From contig NZ_WTYD01000001.1 of assembly GCF_009827295.1 (NCBI RefSeq), positions 2,094,001-2,158,000 of the forward strand: a stretch of 64,000 bases of DNA. The letters run 5' to 3'. Positions within the stretch are counted from its first letter, which is position 1; the number at the start of each line of letters is the position of its first letter. Positions 56,132-64,000 of this stretch are shown here, in pieces. A program made the translations under genes and the position numbers. The stretch comes from Qipengyuania pelagi (lineage in GTDB: Bacteria; Pseudomonadota; Alphaproteobacteria; Sphingomonadales; Sphingomonadaceae). The notes under the pieces were generated by a model. It was not told the DNA's origin, ran no database searches, and worked only from the letters and a program-made list of their open reading frames with translations.

Positions 56132-58381
56132 TCAGTCGCCATCGGCAGGCTGGTCCGGGCTCGAGGGTCCCGGCGGTTCGCTGGACCACAGAGGCACCCG
56201 AAAATCGCGGAAGATGTCCATCGCTCCCACGCGCGGGGCCGGTCTGACAGGCAGATCTTCGCGCCCGATGGCGACATCGTTCGCGGCATCCTCGATGATG
56301 ATCGGGATCAGTTCGGGCTCGCCAGTCGCGGCCAATCCGGTTCGGGTCGAGGCGAACGACATGGAGACCCGGCCGCCCATGTTCTGGACGAGGCCGAAAC
56401 AGGCGATGTTCCGATCACCCTGAGGACAATCGCCGTAAGTCAGACGCGGCGGCGAGGAATGATGGCCAAACTGATTGGCTACTCCCCCCAGCACTTCGAG
56501 CGTGCCGCCCTCCTCAATCCGAAACCCGGGCACGGTCCCTTCGGTCTTGAAACCCAGTACCCACACTTGCGAGCCTGGAGGAACCGTCCAGTTGATGGCT
56601 TCCTTCGACTCCGTGTTCAAGGCGCGGCCATAAAGCGTGACATTGTCCAGCAGGTCGGCCTCTTTCCCGAGGCCGGTCACACTGTTGAAGAAAAGCGGCA
56701 CCGACGGACCGGTCGTCAGGAGATTGGCGTAGGAATTTATCGGCCCGGTGACGTGCTGCAAGACGACCGGTCGCCAGGCGGCCTGTTCGACCAGACGCCA
56801 CGCATTGTAAGCTCCCTGATAGTCCTCGATCACCAGCGGATTATCGCTACGCTCGGCGATGCGGAGGTATGAGCGTTTGCGATCGTTGCTGTCGCTGACG
56901 AACCGCGAATAGAGGAACTGGATGTTCCGGACAGACGCCGGCACGTCGATCGTGGACGTGACATAATACGACGTCTTCGGAAAATAGACGACCGGCTTTC
57001 CCGATGCGAAGGCGCTTCGCACCGCTTCGGTGGAATCATGCCCCGGCGTGCCGGCAAGCGGATCGTAGTCTTCAGGTGCCGCCCAGTCTTTCACGAGATC
57101 CGGAAAGGCGGAAAGATCGCCGGGACGGGCCGATGGGTCTGGCGCTGCAAGATTCAGCGTGTGCGCAGGTCCCGATTGGCCCCGGATCGACGCATCGCCC
57201 GAGGATACGAACTCGTCCGCATGATCGCCTGCCGCCAGGATCCGCCCAGCGGATGCGACAAGCGCGCCCATCCCGGTAGAGCGGACATTTCGCGCCAGGA
57301 TGAAGCCATCGACCAGGTCGACGGCAGGAATCGATCGGCTCGGCACCCCTTGCAGGAGCGAGTTCAGCAGAACGACGTGCGAACTCCCGTCCCTGATCCG
57401 CAAGGGAAGCGGAGCGTTCTGGACAAGCAGACGGTTGATGGTTGCGACAGGCCCGTCCACGACCATTCCCGCCTTTTTCTGGTTGGTGAGCGTCACCCTG
57501 TCGAGCACGACCTGATGAGGGAGGTTGAGCCGCTGCTTGGCCCATACCCCGATATCGAACCCGTCGACGGTGACGTCGGTCACAAGCGGGATGGCCGGAT
57601 TGATGTCGAAGGCGATGCCGATGGCGCCCGCACCGTCGGTGGAGCGGACGCGGACATTGTGGACGCCAGCGCTGTTCGCGCCGCCGAAGCGCAGCCCGAT
57701 CGCTCCCGGATTGCCTCGTCCGCTGTCGATGGTGAGGTTGCGAATTTCGTTGTAGGCCACGCTGTTGTTGATCGTGTGCTTGCCGAAGGAGACGACCGGC
57801 TTGGGCGACGCGGCATCGCCGAAACCCTTCGCCTTGTCGGCGAGGCGGATGATCGTCTTGTCGCGGCTTTCGCCGATCAGGCGAAGGCGAGCGATCGTTT
57901 CCTGAGCGCCGGGTGGCACCTGGTCGAGCGGGAGTTCGTTGACGATGCGCTGGCCGCCCTCGCCGTAGTCCCAGACGCGGGCCCCCTTGGCGGAATAGAT
58001 CGCGGTATCCCGGATATCGTAGGTGCCGTTCGGAATGTAGACGATCACGCTTTCGCGTTCCAGCGAAGGGCTCGCCTTGTTTCCGTCGTTCGGGAACGGC
58101 GGAAGGAATGGGCCATCCTCCATTTCCTGCACCACCAGATCATAGGCGGCCCGGAAAGCCGCCGTATCGTCCTTTCCGTCATCGGGAACGGCGCCGAAAT
58201 CGCGCACGAGATCGTACACCTTCCCTCCATTGGCGTGAAACGCCAGGGGCGGCAGTCGGAACACGTCGCCGGGATTGCTGTCCCCGGGCGTTTGCGCAGT
58301 GTCGGCATGAGGCGACTCGGCCAAGGACGGCGCAGCACCTGCCGACAGGACAGCCAGTGTCAGGAGTGCGAACGAACGCAT
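56132..58381 (-). CDS. secreted beta-helix protein, pectate-lyase_3/GH55-like
   Basis: 749 aa from ATG 58381, which gives a good signal peptide (MRSFALLTLAVLSAGAAPSL); upstream in-frame starts add non-homologous sequence. Two parallel-beta-helix halves are visible: VYDLVRDFGAVPDDGKDDTA...FRAAYDLV at the start of the first, and AAPEDYDPLAGTPGHDSTEA...VRSAFASGKPVVYFPKTSYY at the start of the second. Such twin pectate-lyase_3 modules occur in GH55-like glucanases and other polysaccharide-active enzymes; no catalytic residue can be named safely. It neighbours sulfatase, GH97 and epimerase genes, so a polysaccharide substrate is likely. Confidence 0.75.
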   Translation of the reverse strand: MRSFALLTLAVLSAGAAPSLAESPHADTAQTPGDSNPGDVFRLPPLAFHANGGKVYDLVRDFGAVPDDGKDDTAAFRAAYDLVVQEMEDGPFLPPFPNDGNKASPSLERESVIVYIPNGTYDIRDTAIYSAKGARVWDYGEGGQRIVNELPLDQVPPGAQETIARLRLIGESRDKTIIRLADKAKGFGDAASPKPVVSFGKHTINNSVAYNEIRNLTIDSGRGNPGAIGLRFGGANSAGVHNVRVRSTDGAGAIGIAFDINPAIPLVTDVTVDGFDIGVWAKQRLNLPHQVVLDRVTLTNQKKAGMVVDGPVATINRLLVQNAPLPLRIRDGSSHVVLLNSLLQGVPSRSIPAVDLVDGFILARNVRSTGMGALVASAGRILAAGDHADEFVSSGDASIRGQSGPAHTLNLAAPDPSARPGDLSAFPDLVKDWAAPEDYDPLAGTPGHDSTEAVRSAFASGKPVVYFPKTSYYVTSTIDVPASVRNIQFLYSRFVSDSNDRKRSYLRIAERSDNPLVIEDYQGAYNAWRLVEQAAWRPVVLQHVTGPINSYANLLTTGPSVPLFFNSVTGLGKEADLLDNVTLYGRALNTESKEAINWTVPPGSQVWVLGFKTEGTVPGFRIEEGGTLEVLGGVANQFGHHSSPPRLTYGDCPQGDRNIACFGLVQNMGGRVSMSFASTRTGLAATGEPELIPIIIEDAANDVAIGREDLPVRPAPRVGAMDIFRDFRVPLWSSEPPGPSSPDQPADGD

Positions 58382-58891
58382 CCAGTGAACCGGTTTCAAC
58401 GGTCGGGCCTGTCGAGGATCTGCCTCCGACAACCTCAAGCCTCGTCGTGCGTCGGTTCCAGAAACCGCGTCGATATTCGCGCGACGGCCATTGTGGCGCA
58501 TTGCGCCGTCAAGTCGCGCGTGGGCGATAGTACGGATGGATGTCACTACGACGCTCTCCCAGAACCCCGGACCCAGCACGGCCCGGTCAAAAATCCTCGC
58601 TTCGGCAGCGGCCTTCGTAACCCGAGCCACTTACCATTTTGATCGTATAACTCATATTATTCGGCGCATGGTCAAGTTTAGTGGTTCAGAATTTTTGCAA
58701 CTCGTCCTATCTCCTGTCGCAAGGCGGTCGCCGACGTACAGATCGCTATCCGGTGGCTGGGAGATGAAATTGCTACGACAATTAACGACGATGGCTGTGC
58801 GTATCCTTCGCCTTGTCCCGAACGGCGAAGCGGCGTGGCTATCGTGCTCCGGGCCCGAGCCGCATCTCGCCCGCGCTGCGGGAGCCGGGCT
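58382..58891. promoter_or_regulatory. 510-base divergent promoter region of the carbohydrate locus
   Basis: Between the beta-helix gene (minus) and the FadR-type regulator (plus). The stretch 58624-58695 is strikingly AT-rich and the best promoter site. CGTATAA (58644-58650), CTCATA, TTATTCG (58657-58663) is an imperfect dyad (one mismatch) that could be the regulator's operator. If transcription of the beta-helix gene starts there, its leader is about 250 bases. No gene is recognised inside. Confidence 0.45.
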
Positions 58892-59611
58892 ATGGTGAAG
58901 AAAATCGACGATTTCGCCCGCGAGGGGAATCTCACCCTGGGCCTCCTCAACGAAGTTGGCAGACAGGTCGTGGTGGGGGAGTTCGAAGAACAGCCGTTCC
59001 CGACCGAGGCGGATCTCGCCGTCAAATATGGCGTCAGCCGATCGGTCACGCGTGAAGCGCTGAAGATGCTTGCGGCAAAGGGTCTGGTCAGCGCCCGACC
59101 CAAGCGCGGTACGTTCGTCCGACCCCCGGACGACTGGAACCTGTTCGATCCGGATGTTCTGCGCTGGCTTCTGGAACGCAAGTTCTCCGTGCAGCTGCTC
59201 CGACAATTCAACGAACTGCGCGTCGCGGTCGAGCCGCAGGCCGCCAAGCTCGCCGCGCAGCGCGCGCGGCCCGTTCAGGTCGCCGCGATCGCAAACGGTC
59301 TCGAACGGATGCGAGCAGCCGAGCAGAATGAAGACGATGCATTGGAATCGGATATCGAATTCCATGTCGCCATCCTCAATGCGAGCGGGAATCCCTTCTT
59401 CGTTCAGTTCCGCGACGTCGTGGAAACAGCGCTACGGACATCGATCCGCTTCACCAATCGCGTTGCGGGCCGTACGGCCAGTATCGAAGATCACGAGCGC
59501 GTATTGTCGGCTATCGCCGCGGGCGATCCGGATCGGGCAGTGACGATGATGCGCAACCTTCTCGACGACGTGTTGTCGCTTATCGATCGGCTCGAAGCGG
59601 ACTCGGCCTGA
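58892..59611 (+). CDS. FadR-subfamily GntR regulator of the carbohydrate locus
   Basis: 239 aa. The winged HTH (FPTEADLAVKYGVSRSVTREALKMLAAKGLVSARPKRGTFV) is followed by an FCD effector domain. Its helical body has ELRVAVEPQAAKLAAQR, the metal-site DIEFHVAIL and TASIEDHERVLSAIAAGDPD. FCD regulators sense sugar acids or similar metabolites, often via a metal. ATG 58892 has GGGAG eight bases upstream. Divergent from the beta-helix gene and next to galM-sulfatase-GH97, it most likely controls this locus. Confidence 0.88.
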   Translation: MVKKIDDFAREGNLTLGLLNEVGRQVVVGEFEEQPFPTEADLAVKYGVSRSVTREALKMLAAKGLVSARPKRGTFVRPPDDWNLFDPDVLRWLLERKFSVQLLRQFNELRVAVEPQAAKLAAQRARPVQVAAIANGLERMRAAEQNEDDALESDIEFHVAILNASGNPFFVQFRDVVETALRTSIRFTNRVAGRTASIEDHERVLSAIAAGDPDRAVTMMRNLLDDVLSLIDRLEADSA

Positions 59612-59633
59612 GCACGTCGCGGCGACGCGTCAG

Positions 59634-60737
59634 CTATCGCGCGGATGAAGCATCCGCGCAATCGGCATTATCCGGGGCGACGCCGAGCTGGTAGATGATG
59701 GTGCTGCGATAGGTTTCACCCGGACGCAGGATGCAATCCTCGGCCCATGGCAGGTTCGGCGCATCCGGCACGTTCTGCGCCTCGAGCGCGATCAGCGAGC
59801 GGCTCGCCATCGGTTTTCTGCCGGCCCCGGCCTCCCCCAGGAAATTGCCCGAATACAGGTGAATGGCCGACTGGTCGGACCAGACCTCCAGCCGGCGCCC
59901 GGTCCGCGAACTTTCGAGAAGAGCGACGTTGCGGAGACCTCTCGCGCCCTCCCCGATCAGCCAGGAATGATCATACCCATGAGCGATCGCGATCTGTCTG
60001 TCGTTCGGATCGTCGATATCGTCACCGATGCACCGCTTCGTTCGGAAGTCGAACGGGCTGCCCTCGACGCTGAGCCGCTCACCTGTCGGGAGCATATCTT
60101 CGTCCACCGGGACATACCGGTCGGAGGGAATCATGATCCGGTGGTCGGACGCGTCGCTGGACGTGTCCGCGTCGTGCAGGTTCCAGTAGGCGTGATGGGT
60201 CAGGTTGACGATTGTCGAAGCGTTCGTCGTCGCGGCATATTCGATCGAGAGCCTGCCCCCTTGCCGAAGCGCGAATGCGACTTCGACGCAGACTTCGCCC
60301 GGAAAACCCTGGTCGCCGTCCGGGCTCGTATGGGCGAGCACGACTGTCGGATGTGGTGAAGCCGATGCCCTGACGAACCGCCAGACCGCGCGATCGAAGC
60401 CGTGCGGGCCGCCATGCAGTGTCTTGGACCCTTCGTTCGGGGCAGCGCGATGCACGGCACCGTCGATCTCGAACCGGCCATCGCGCAGGCGGTTGGCGAA
60501 CCGGCCGATCGTCGCCCCCATGTAATGAGGATCGCATTCGTATTCGGCGAGCGAGGCGTAACCCCCGACCACATTCGCCAGCGCTCCGGCCCGGTCTGGG
60601 ACCACGAGCGAATGCAACCGGGCACCATAGGTCAGCACGCTCGCCGACCGCCCGGTTCCGTCCGAAAGGACGAACTTTTCTATCTCCGTGCCGTTTTCAA
60701 ACCGGCCGAAAACCGTCCGCTCGACGTCACCTCTCAT
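59634..60737 (-). CDS. galM: aldose 1-epimerase
   Basis: 367 aa from ATG 60737 (MRGDVERTVFGRFENG); a GTG at 60773 is the alternative. Motifs: LTYGARLHSLVVPDRAGA, YMGATIGRFANRLRDGRFEI, LHGGPHGFDRAVW (substrate His), NLTHHAYWNL (catalytic His), DHRIMIPSDRYVPVDEDMLP and the C-terminal IALEAQNVPDAPN with the catalytic Glu. It interconverts alpha and beta anomers of galactose or glucose. It is 42 bases after the sulfatase gene and probably co-transcribed, processing the released sugars. Confidence 0.92.
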   Translation of the reverse strand: MRGDVERTVFGRFENGTEIEKFVLSDGTGRSASVLTYGARLHSLVVPDRAGALANVVGGYASLAEYECDPHYMGATIGRFANRLRDGRFEIDGAVHRAAPNEGSKTLHGGPHGFDRAVWRFVRASASPHPTVVLAHTSPDGDQGFPGEVCVEVAFALRQGGRLSIEYAATTNASTIVNLTHHAYWNLHDADTSSDASDHRIMIPSDRYVPVDEDMLPTGERLSVEGSPFDFRTKRCIGDDIDDPNDRQIAIAHGYDHSWLIGEGARGLRNVALLESSRTGRRLEVWSDQSAIHLYSGNFLGEAGAGRKPMASRSLIALEAQNVPDAPNLPWAEDCILRPGETYRSTIIYQLGVAPDNADCADASSAR

Positions 60738-60779
60738 GGCGTCGCCGACCGCCGGACCATCGCTCGAAACCACGGACGA

Positions 60780-62285
60780 TCAGGAACCGGATTGGATCGG
60801 CCCCAGCTCGATGACGAACGGGTCCTTGGTCTCGCGCATGAAGTCATGGAGGCGCGAGACGAGATCGCGGCGGATACCGGAATAGGCGGGATCGTCGGCC
60901 AAATTGCGGACTTCGTCCGGGTCGGCCTGAAGGTCATAGAGCTCGAACTCCGGCCGGTTCGTGTATTGTGCGATCGTCCTTTTCCCCAGCGGCACCCCGT
61001 CGCGCAGAGCCGCCTGCCACGTACTCGACTGCACAAGATCGAGCGCGGTCGGGTAGGGCTGACGCCAGGCGAAGTTCTGGATCAGCTTGTAGCGATGCGT
61101 CCGGATCATCCGCATCGGATAGAACATATGGATTTCGTGCAGGACATGGCTGCCGAACACGGCATCGCGGCCTGGCAGCTCCACCGCGCCTTCCATGACG
61201 GGACGAATGGACGCCCCCTGGAAACCGTAAGGCGTCGCATCCATTCCGGCATAGTCGATCACGGTCGGAGCAATGTCCACCCAGCTCACCAGTGCATCGG
61301 ACCGGGCAGGTTCGCCCGGTCGCGCGCCGGGAGCCTTGACGATGAACGGCAAACGGATGCCCGGATCATACAGATTGGTCTTCGCCCCCGGCATCGCGAC
61401 GCCGTTGTCCGACAGATACAGGATCAGCGTATTGTCGTATTTGCCGGCAGCCTTGAGCTCGGCGATCAGGCGCCCGATGCCCTGGTCCATCCGGCTCACC
61501 GCCTGATAATACCAGGCCAGTTCCTGCCGCGTTTCCGGCAGATCCGGCAGGAAGCTCGGCACCGTCACCTTCTGCGGATCGTATTCGATCGGTGTCACGC
61601 CCGGATAGCCGCCGGGTTTGGCACCGAAGTGGTTGGATTCGCCGAGGGTATACGGTCCGAGGCGGTGCGGATCCGTGGGGGCGAAGTAGAGCAGGAAGGG
61701 CCGCTCGTCCTTCTCGTTGATGAAGGCCCGCGTACCCTCGGCCATTTCCACCGGGCTGCGACCCAGGCCGGCCTCGACTTCGTCTTCGGTCGCCAGTTCC
61801 CGGTCGAAATGATAGACCGTTCGCGGAGCGACATGGAATTTACCCATCAGCGCCGTACGATATCCGGACTCCGACAGGATCTTCGGAAACGAGGTGATCT
61901 CGGGGAAGGACGAGAAATTGTAGGGCAGGTGGCTCAGCCCGTACATTCCGTTGGCGTGTACGAACTTGCCGGACAGGATCGCCGCCCGACTGGGACTGCA
62001 ACTCGAAACCGTCGAAAATGCGCTGGTGAACCTCGTCCCGTCCCGCGCGAGTGCGTCGAGATTAGGGGTCTGGACGTATGTGTTGCCGTAAGCACCCAGA
62101 GCATCGGTACCGTGATCGTCGCTGACGATGACCACGATGTTCGGCCGCTCGCGTGAGAGAGGAGAAAGGCCGCCCGTCCCTGCCCCGGCAACACCGACGA
62201 CCGGACTGCACGCGGCCACCGCGGCCAATGCAAGCGATGCGGTGCATCCCTTCAGAAACGCGCGTCGCGCTGTTCGTCGGTCCAT
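60780..62285 (-). CDS. S1-family sulfatase (formylglycine type)
   Basis: 501 aa. The N-terminus has a twin-arginine or lipoprotein-like leader (RRTARRAFLKGCTASLALAAVAAC). Metal-site DD (VIVSDDHGTDALGAYGN), the maturation motif SSCSPSRAAILSG (C-x-P-S-R, Cys to formylglycine by an aerobic FGE) and GKFH, DPHRLG and LYLSDNGVAMPGAKTN make a complete active site. It desulfates a carbohydrate. ATG 62285 has GGAG six bases upstream. It lies between galM and GH97. An FGE is not in the window but is needed. Confidence 0.92.
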   Translation of the reverse strand: MDRRTARRAFLKGCTASLALAAVAACSPVVGVAGAGTGGLSPLSRERPNIVVIVSDDHGTDALGAYGNTYVQTPNLDALARDGTRFTSAFSTVSSCSPSRAAILSGKFVHANGMYGLSHLPYNFSSFPEITSFPKILSESGYRTALMGKFHVAPRTVYHFDRELATEDEVEAGLGRSPVEMAEGTRAFINEKDERPFLLYFAPTDPHRLGPYTLGESNHFGAKPGGYPGVTPIEYDPQKVTVPSFLPDLPETRQELAWYYQAVSRMDQGIGRLIAELKAAGKYDNTLILYLSDNGVAMPGAKTNLYDPGIRLPFIVKAPGARPGEPARSDALVSWVDIAPTVIDYAGMDATPYGFQGASIRPVMEGAVELPGRDAVFGSHVLHEIHMFYPMRMIRTHRYKLIQNFAWRQPYPTALDLVQSSTWQAALRDGVPLGKRTIAQYTNRPEFELYDLQADPDEVRNLADDPAYSGIRRDLVSRLHDFMRETKDPFVIELGPIQSGS

Positions 62286-62312
62286 CACAAACTCCAGTTC
62301 ACTTGAAATCGC

Positions 62313-64000
62313 TCATTGCGCGCGCAGGACGGCCACCGCACCGCCGGAGGGTGCCAGCTCCAGCTGCAGGGATTGCTGCCGGTCGGCGGTGCCGGTTTTG
62401 GTATCAACCGAAGTCATGTCCGAGCCGTCCTGCCATATGGTCGATGCGTACCGGCCCTTGTCCAGGAAGGTCAGCGGGATGGTCAGGGTCCGTTGCTTGC
62501 CATCGGTCATCGCTCCGACATACCAGTCCCGTCCCTTGCGCCGTGCGATCACGACGTATTCGTCGATCTCGCCCGCCAGAAAGCGGGTCTCGTCCCAGGC
62601 TGTCGGTACGAGCCGGATGAAATCGAGACCCGATGGCTTGTCGGCATAGGCTTCGGGGCTGTCCGCAACCGATTGCAACGGGCTGTCGTAGACCACGTAC
62701 ATGGCCAAAGTCTGCCCTCGGGTGAAGCGCACCATCGGCCCCTTCGAGGTCATCCTGAATTCGCTGTCCGGGACGTTGCGAAATGCCCCCGGAGTATAGT
62801 CCATCGGGCCCGTGAGCATCCGGGTGTATGCCAGCGACACATTGTGCCGGGCATTGATGCGCACCGACCAGCGGTTGTACTCCGCACCTAGGACGCCCTC
62901 TTGCGTGATGTAGTTGGGATATGTGCGGATCAGTCCGGTCGGGTGGTAGGCGCCGTGCATGTTGAGCAGGATGCGGTGCCGCGCGGTGGCTTCGGCGATC
63001 CGGTTGTAGAATTCCACCATCTCCGCATCGTCGCGATCCATGAAATCGACCTTGATGCCCTTGATCCCCCACGATGCGTACAGTGCCAGCGCCTGCTCCA
63101 TATTGGTCCTGATCATGTCGGAATGGACCCACAGGATCAGATCGACATTCTGCTGGCGCGCGTATGCGACCAGCTCTGGTATCTCGATGGCGGCGATCGG
63201 AGTGAGGTTGTCGGCTCCCGGAAGAACCCGGCCGCCGGCCCCGCTGTTGAGGTACCAGCCATCGTCTATCATCATATATTCGAAGCCGTTGGCACCGGCA
63301 AAATCGATGAAGGCCTTGATCGTGGCCATGTTCATGCCGGGATTCTCGACCGACCTCACCGTCTGGCCGTTCCACCAGTCCCACGCATACTTGCCGGGCT
63401 TGACCCAGGCGAAATCGCCCTCCGCCGGACGGTTGAGGCTGGTAATGAGCGTGTTCTCGATCAGCTTGCCGCGATTGTCTGCGATCATGACGACACGCCA
63501 CGGCGTCTCCATCCGATTGCCCCGAACGGGTTTGGGAAGCCCCCCAGGCGGATCGGCGAGCATGACCGCAAGCCCGGAATCCCCGGTTCGGACCCCGCCG
63601 AGCATCATCAGCGGATAATCATGCACATCGGCCTCCGCGATCGCGAAAGCGCCCGTTCCGTCGGGAGCCGCGCACACGAAGGGGGCATCGAAGAGATTGA
63701 GCTGGCGGATCTGGTCGGGTCGGACCGGGTCGAACTCGGCCTCGTGCGCGGTGTGGAAACGGCCCAGGTTCGACCCATGACATTCGGCCTCGCGCGGGAG
63801 CATGAATTCGGTCACCTCCTGCAGCGACTGCGCCAGATTGCCGCTTTCTGCCTCGACGATGCCGCGGATGGCCACTCCGGTGTCATAGACTCTGACGTAC
63901 AGCTTCACCCGATTGCCCGCACCGTCCCGACCGGCCGCGAGTTCCAGCTGATTGTACGCCTCGTCCACGCTCCTCACCTTGGCAGCGGGGAGGTCGTAGC
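62313..64000 (-). CDS. GH97 family alpha-galactosidase/alpha-glucosidase, 5' end cut by window edge
   Basis: Complete C-terminus; the frame is open to the right edge (562 codons seen). The N-terminal beta-sandwich part and the (beta/alpha)8 barrel are seen: ETPWRVVMIADNRGKLIENT, WVKPGKYAWDWWNG, FEYMMIDDGWYL, SWGIKGIKVDFMDRDDAEMV, HGAYHPTGLIRTYPNYITQE and GVLGAEYNRW. The KVDFMDRDD motif places an Asp where retaining GH97 alpha-galactosidases have their nucleophile, so a galactosidase is favoured (inference). It is the first gene seen of the GH97-sulfatase-galM set. Confidence 0.88.
   Translation of the reverse strand, partial: YDLPAAKVRSVDEAYNQLELAAGRDGAGNRVKLYVRVYDTGVAIRGIVEAESGNLAQSLQEVTEFMLPREAECHGSNLGRFHTAHEAEFDPVRPDQIRQLNLFDAPFVCAAPDGTGAFAIAEADVHDYPLMMLGGVRTGDSGLAVMLADPPGGLPKPVRGNRMETPWRVVMIADNRGKLIENTLITSLNRPAEGDFAWVKPGKYAWDWWNGQTVRSVENPGMNMATIKAFIDFAGANGFEYMMIDDGWYLNSGAGGRVLPGADNLTPIAAIEIPELVAYARQQNVDLILWVHSDMIRTNMEQALALYASWGIKGIKVDFMDRDDAEMVEFYNRIAEATARHRILLNMHGAYHPTGLIRTYPNYITQEGVLGAEYNRWSVRINARHNVSLAYTRMLTGPMDYTPGAFRNVPDSEFRMTSKGPMVRFTRGQTLAMYVVYDSPLQSVADSPEAYADKPSGLDFIRLVPTAWDETRFLAGEIDEYVVIARRKGRDWYVGAMTDGKQRTLTIPLTFLDKGRYASTIWQDGSDMTSVDTKTGTADRQQSLQLELAPSGGAVAVLRAQ

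Noticed and set aside
58382..58630. 83-codon N-terminal extension of the beta-helix protein (GTG 58630)
   Set aside because: The extension is basic and non-homologous, and the ATG at 58381 gives a normal signal peptide.
1..64000. CRISPR arrays, rRNA genes and complete insertion sequences
   Set aside because: No regularly spaced repeat arrays, no rRNA-like segments and no transposase-like protein were seen; only short repeats and one recombinase remnant.

Overview
The window reads as chromosome of an alphaproteobacterium of the order Sphingomonadales, most likely Erythrobacteraceae or a close relative. This rests on GC-rich coding bias, the ftsE-ftsX-ydcF-plsC string, the hflK-hflC-degP block, a DUF1674 (SdhAF4) small gene, a large TonB-dependent receptor, and a polysaccharide locus of the kind common in marine sphingomonads. 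Species cannot be fixed from the sequence alone.

There are three blocks. (1) Positions 1-25031 look accessory. The left end is an aromatic catabolic operon on the minus strand, catB-catC-catA-benA-benB (benB cut by the window edge). It is driven divergently from a LysR regulator (catR) and followed by a TonB-dependent receptor whose upstream region carries the same LysR-type box. Together they take up and ring-cleave benzoate/catechol towards 3-oxoadipate. Next come an HxlR regulator with a divergent PRISE-like reductase, an alpha/beta hydrolase, and a series of poorly known genes: a catalytically degenerate RNase H-fold protein, an SNase-like/excalibur/unknown trio, and a translationally coupled secreted trio with an M48 protease. 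An N6-adenine DNA methyltransferase with a coupled unknown partner follows, then a tightly coupled five-gene operon (MbcA-like, DEDDh exonuclease, phage-type hypothetical, unknown, Lon-type AAA+ ATPase) controlled by a divergent ArsR-family protein with a perfect 18-bp operator. The block ends at the 3' end of tRNA-Lys.

(2) Positions 25032-55677 look like core chromosome: folK, aguB, a SIMPL lipoprotein, a periplasmic methyltransferase, msrA, rsmB, sdhAF4, an apbC/molybdopterin dehydrogenase/hemH/P450 string, hflKC, degP, a class A penicillin-binding protein, msrB, a GST, the glutathione-dependent formaldehyde detoxification operon (frmA ... fghA), metX-metW, hisC, plsC-ydcF-ftsX-ftsE and a zinc-ribbon membrane protein. 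The block ends with tRNA-Leu(GAG).

(3) Positions 55678-64000 are accessory again. A decayed serine recombinase abuts tRNA-Leu. Beyond it is a carbohydrate locus: a pectate-lyase/GH55-like beta-helix protein, a FadR-type regulator, aldose 1-epimerase, a formylglycine-type sulfatase and a GH97 enzyme (cut by the edge), probably for a sulfated glycan.

Both tRNA genes point their 3' ends outwards into the accessory DNA, as expected for islands integrated at tRNA 3' ends. The strongest candidates for an undescribed system are the ArsR-controlled exonuclease/AAA+ operon (20.4-24.7 kb), the methyltransferase pair beside it and the RNase H pseudoenzyme. Interspersed short repeats and several RNA/DNA palindromes are also annotated.
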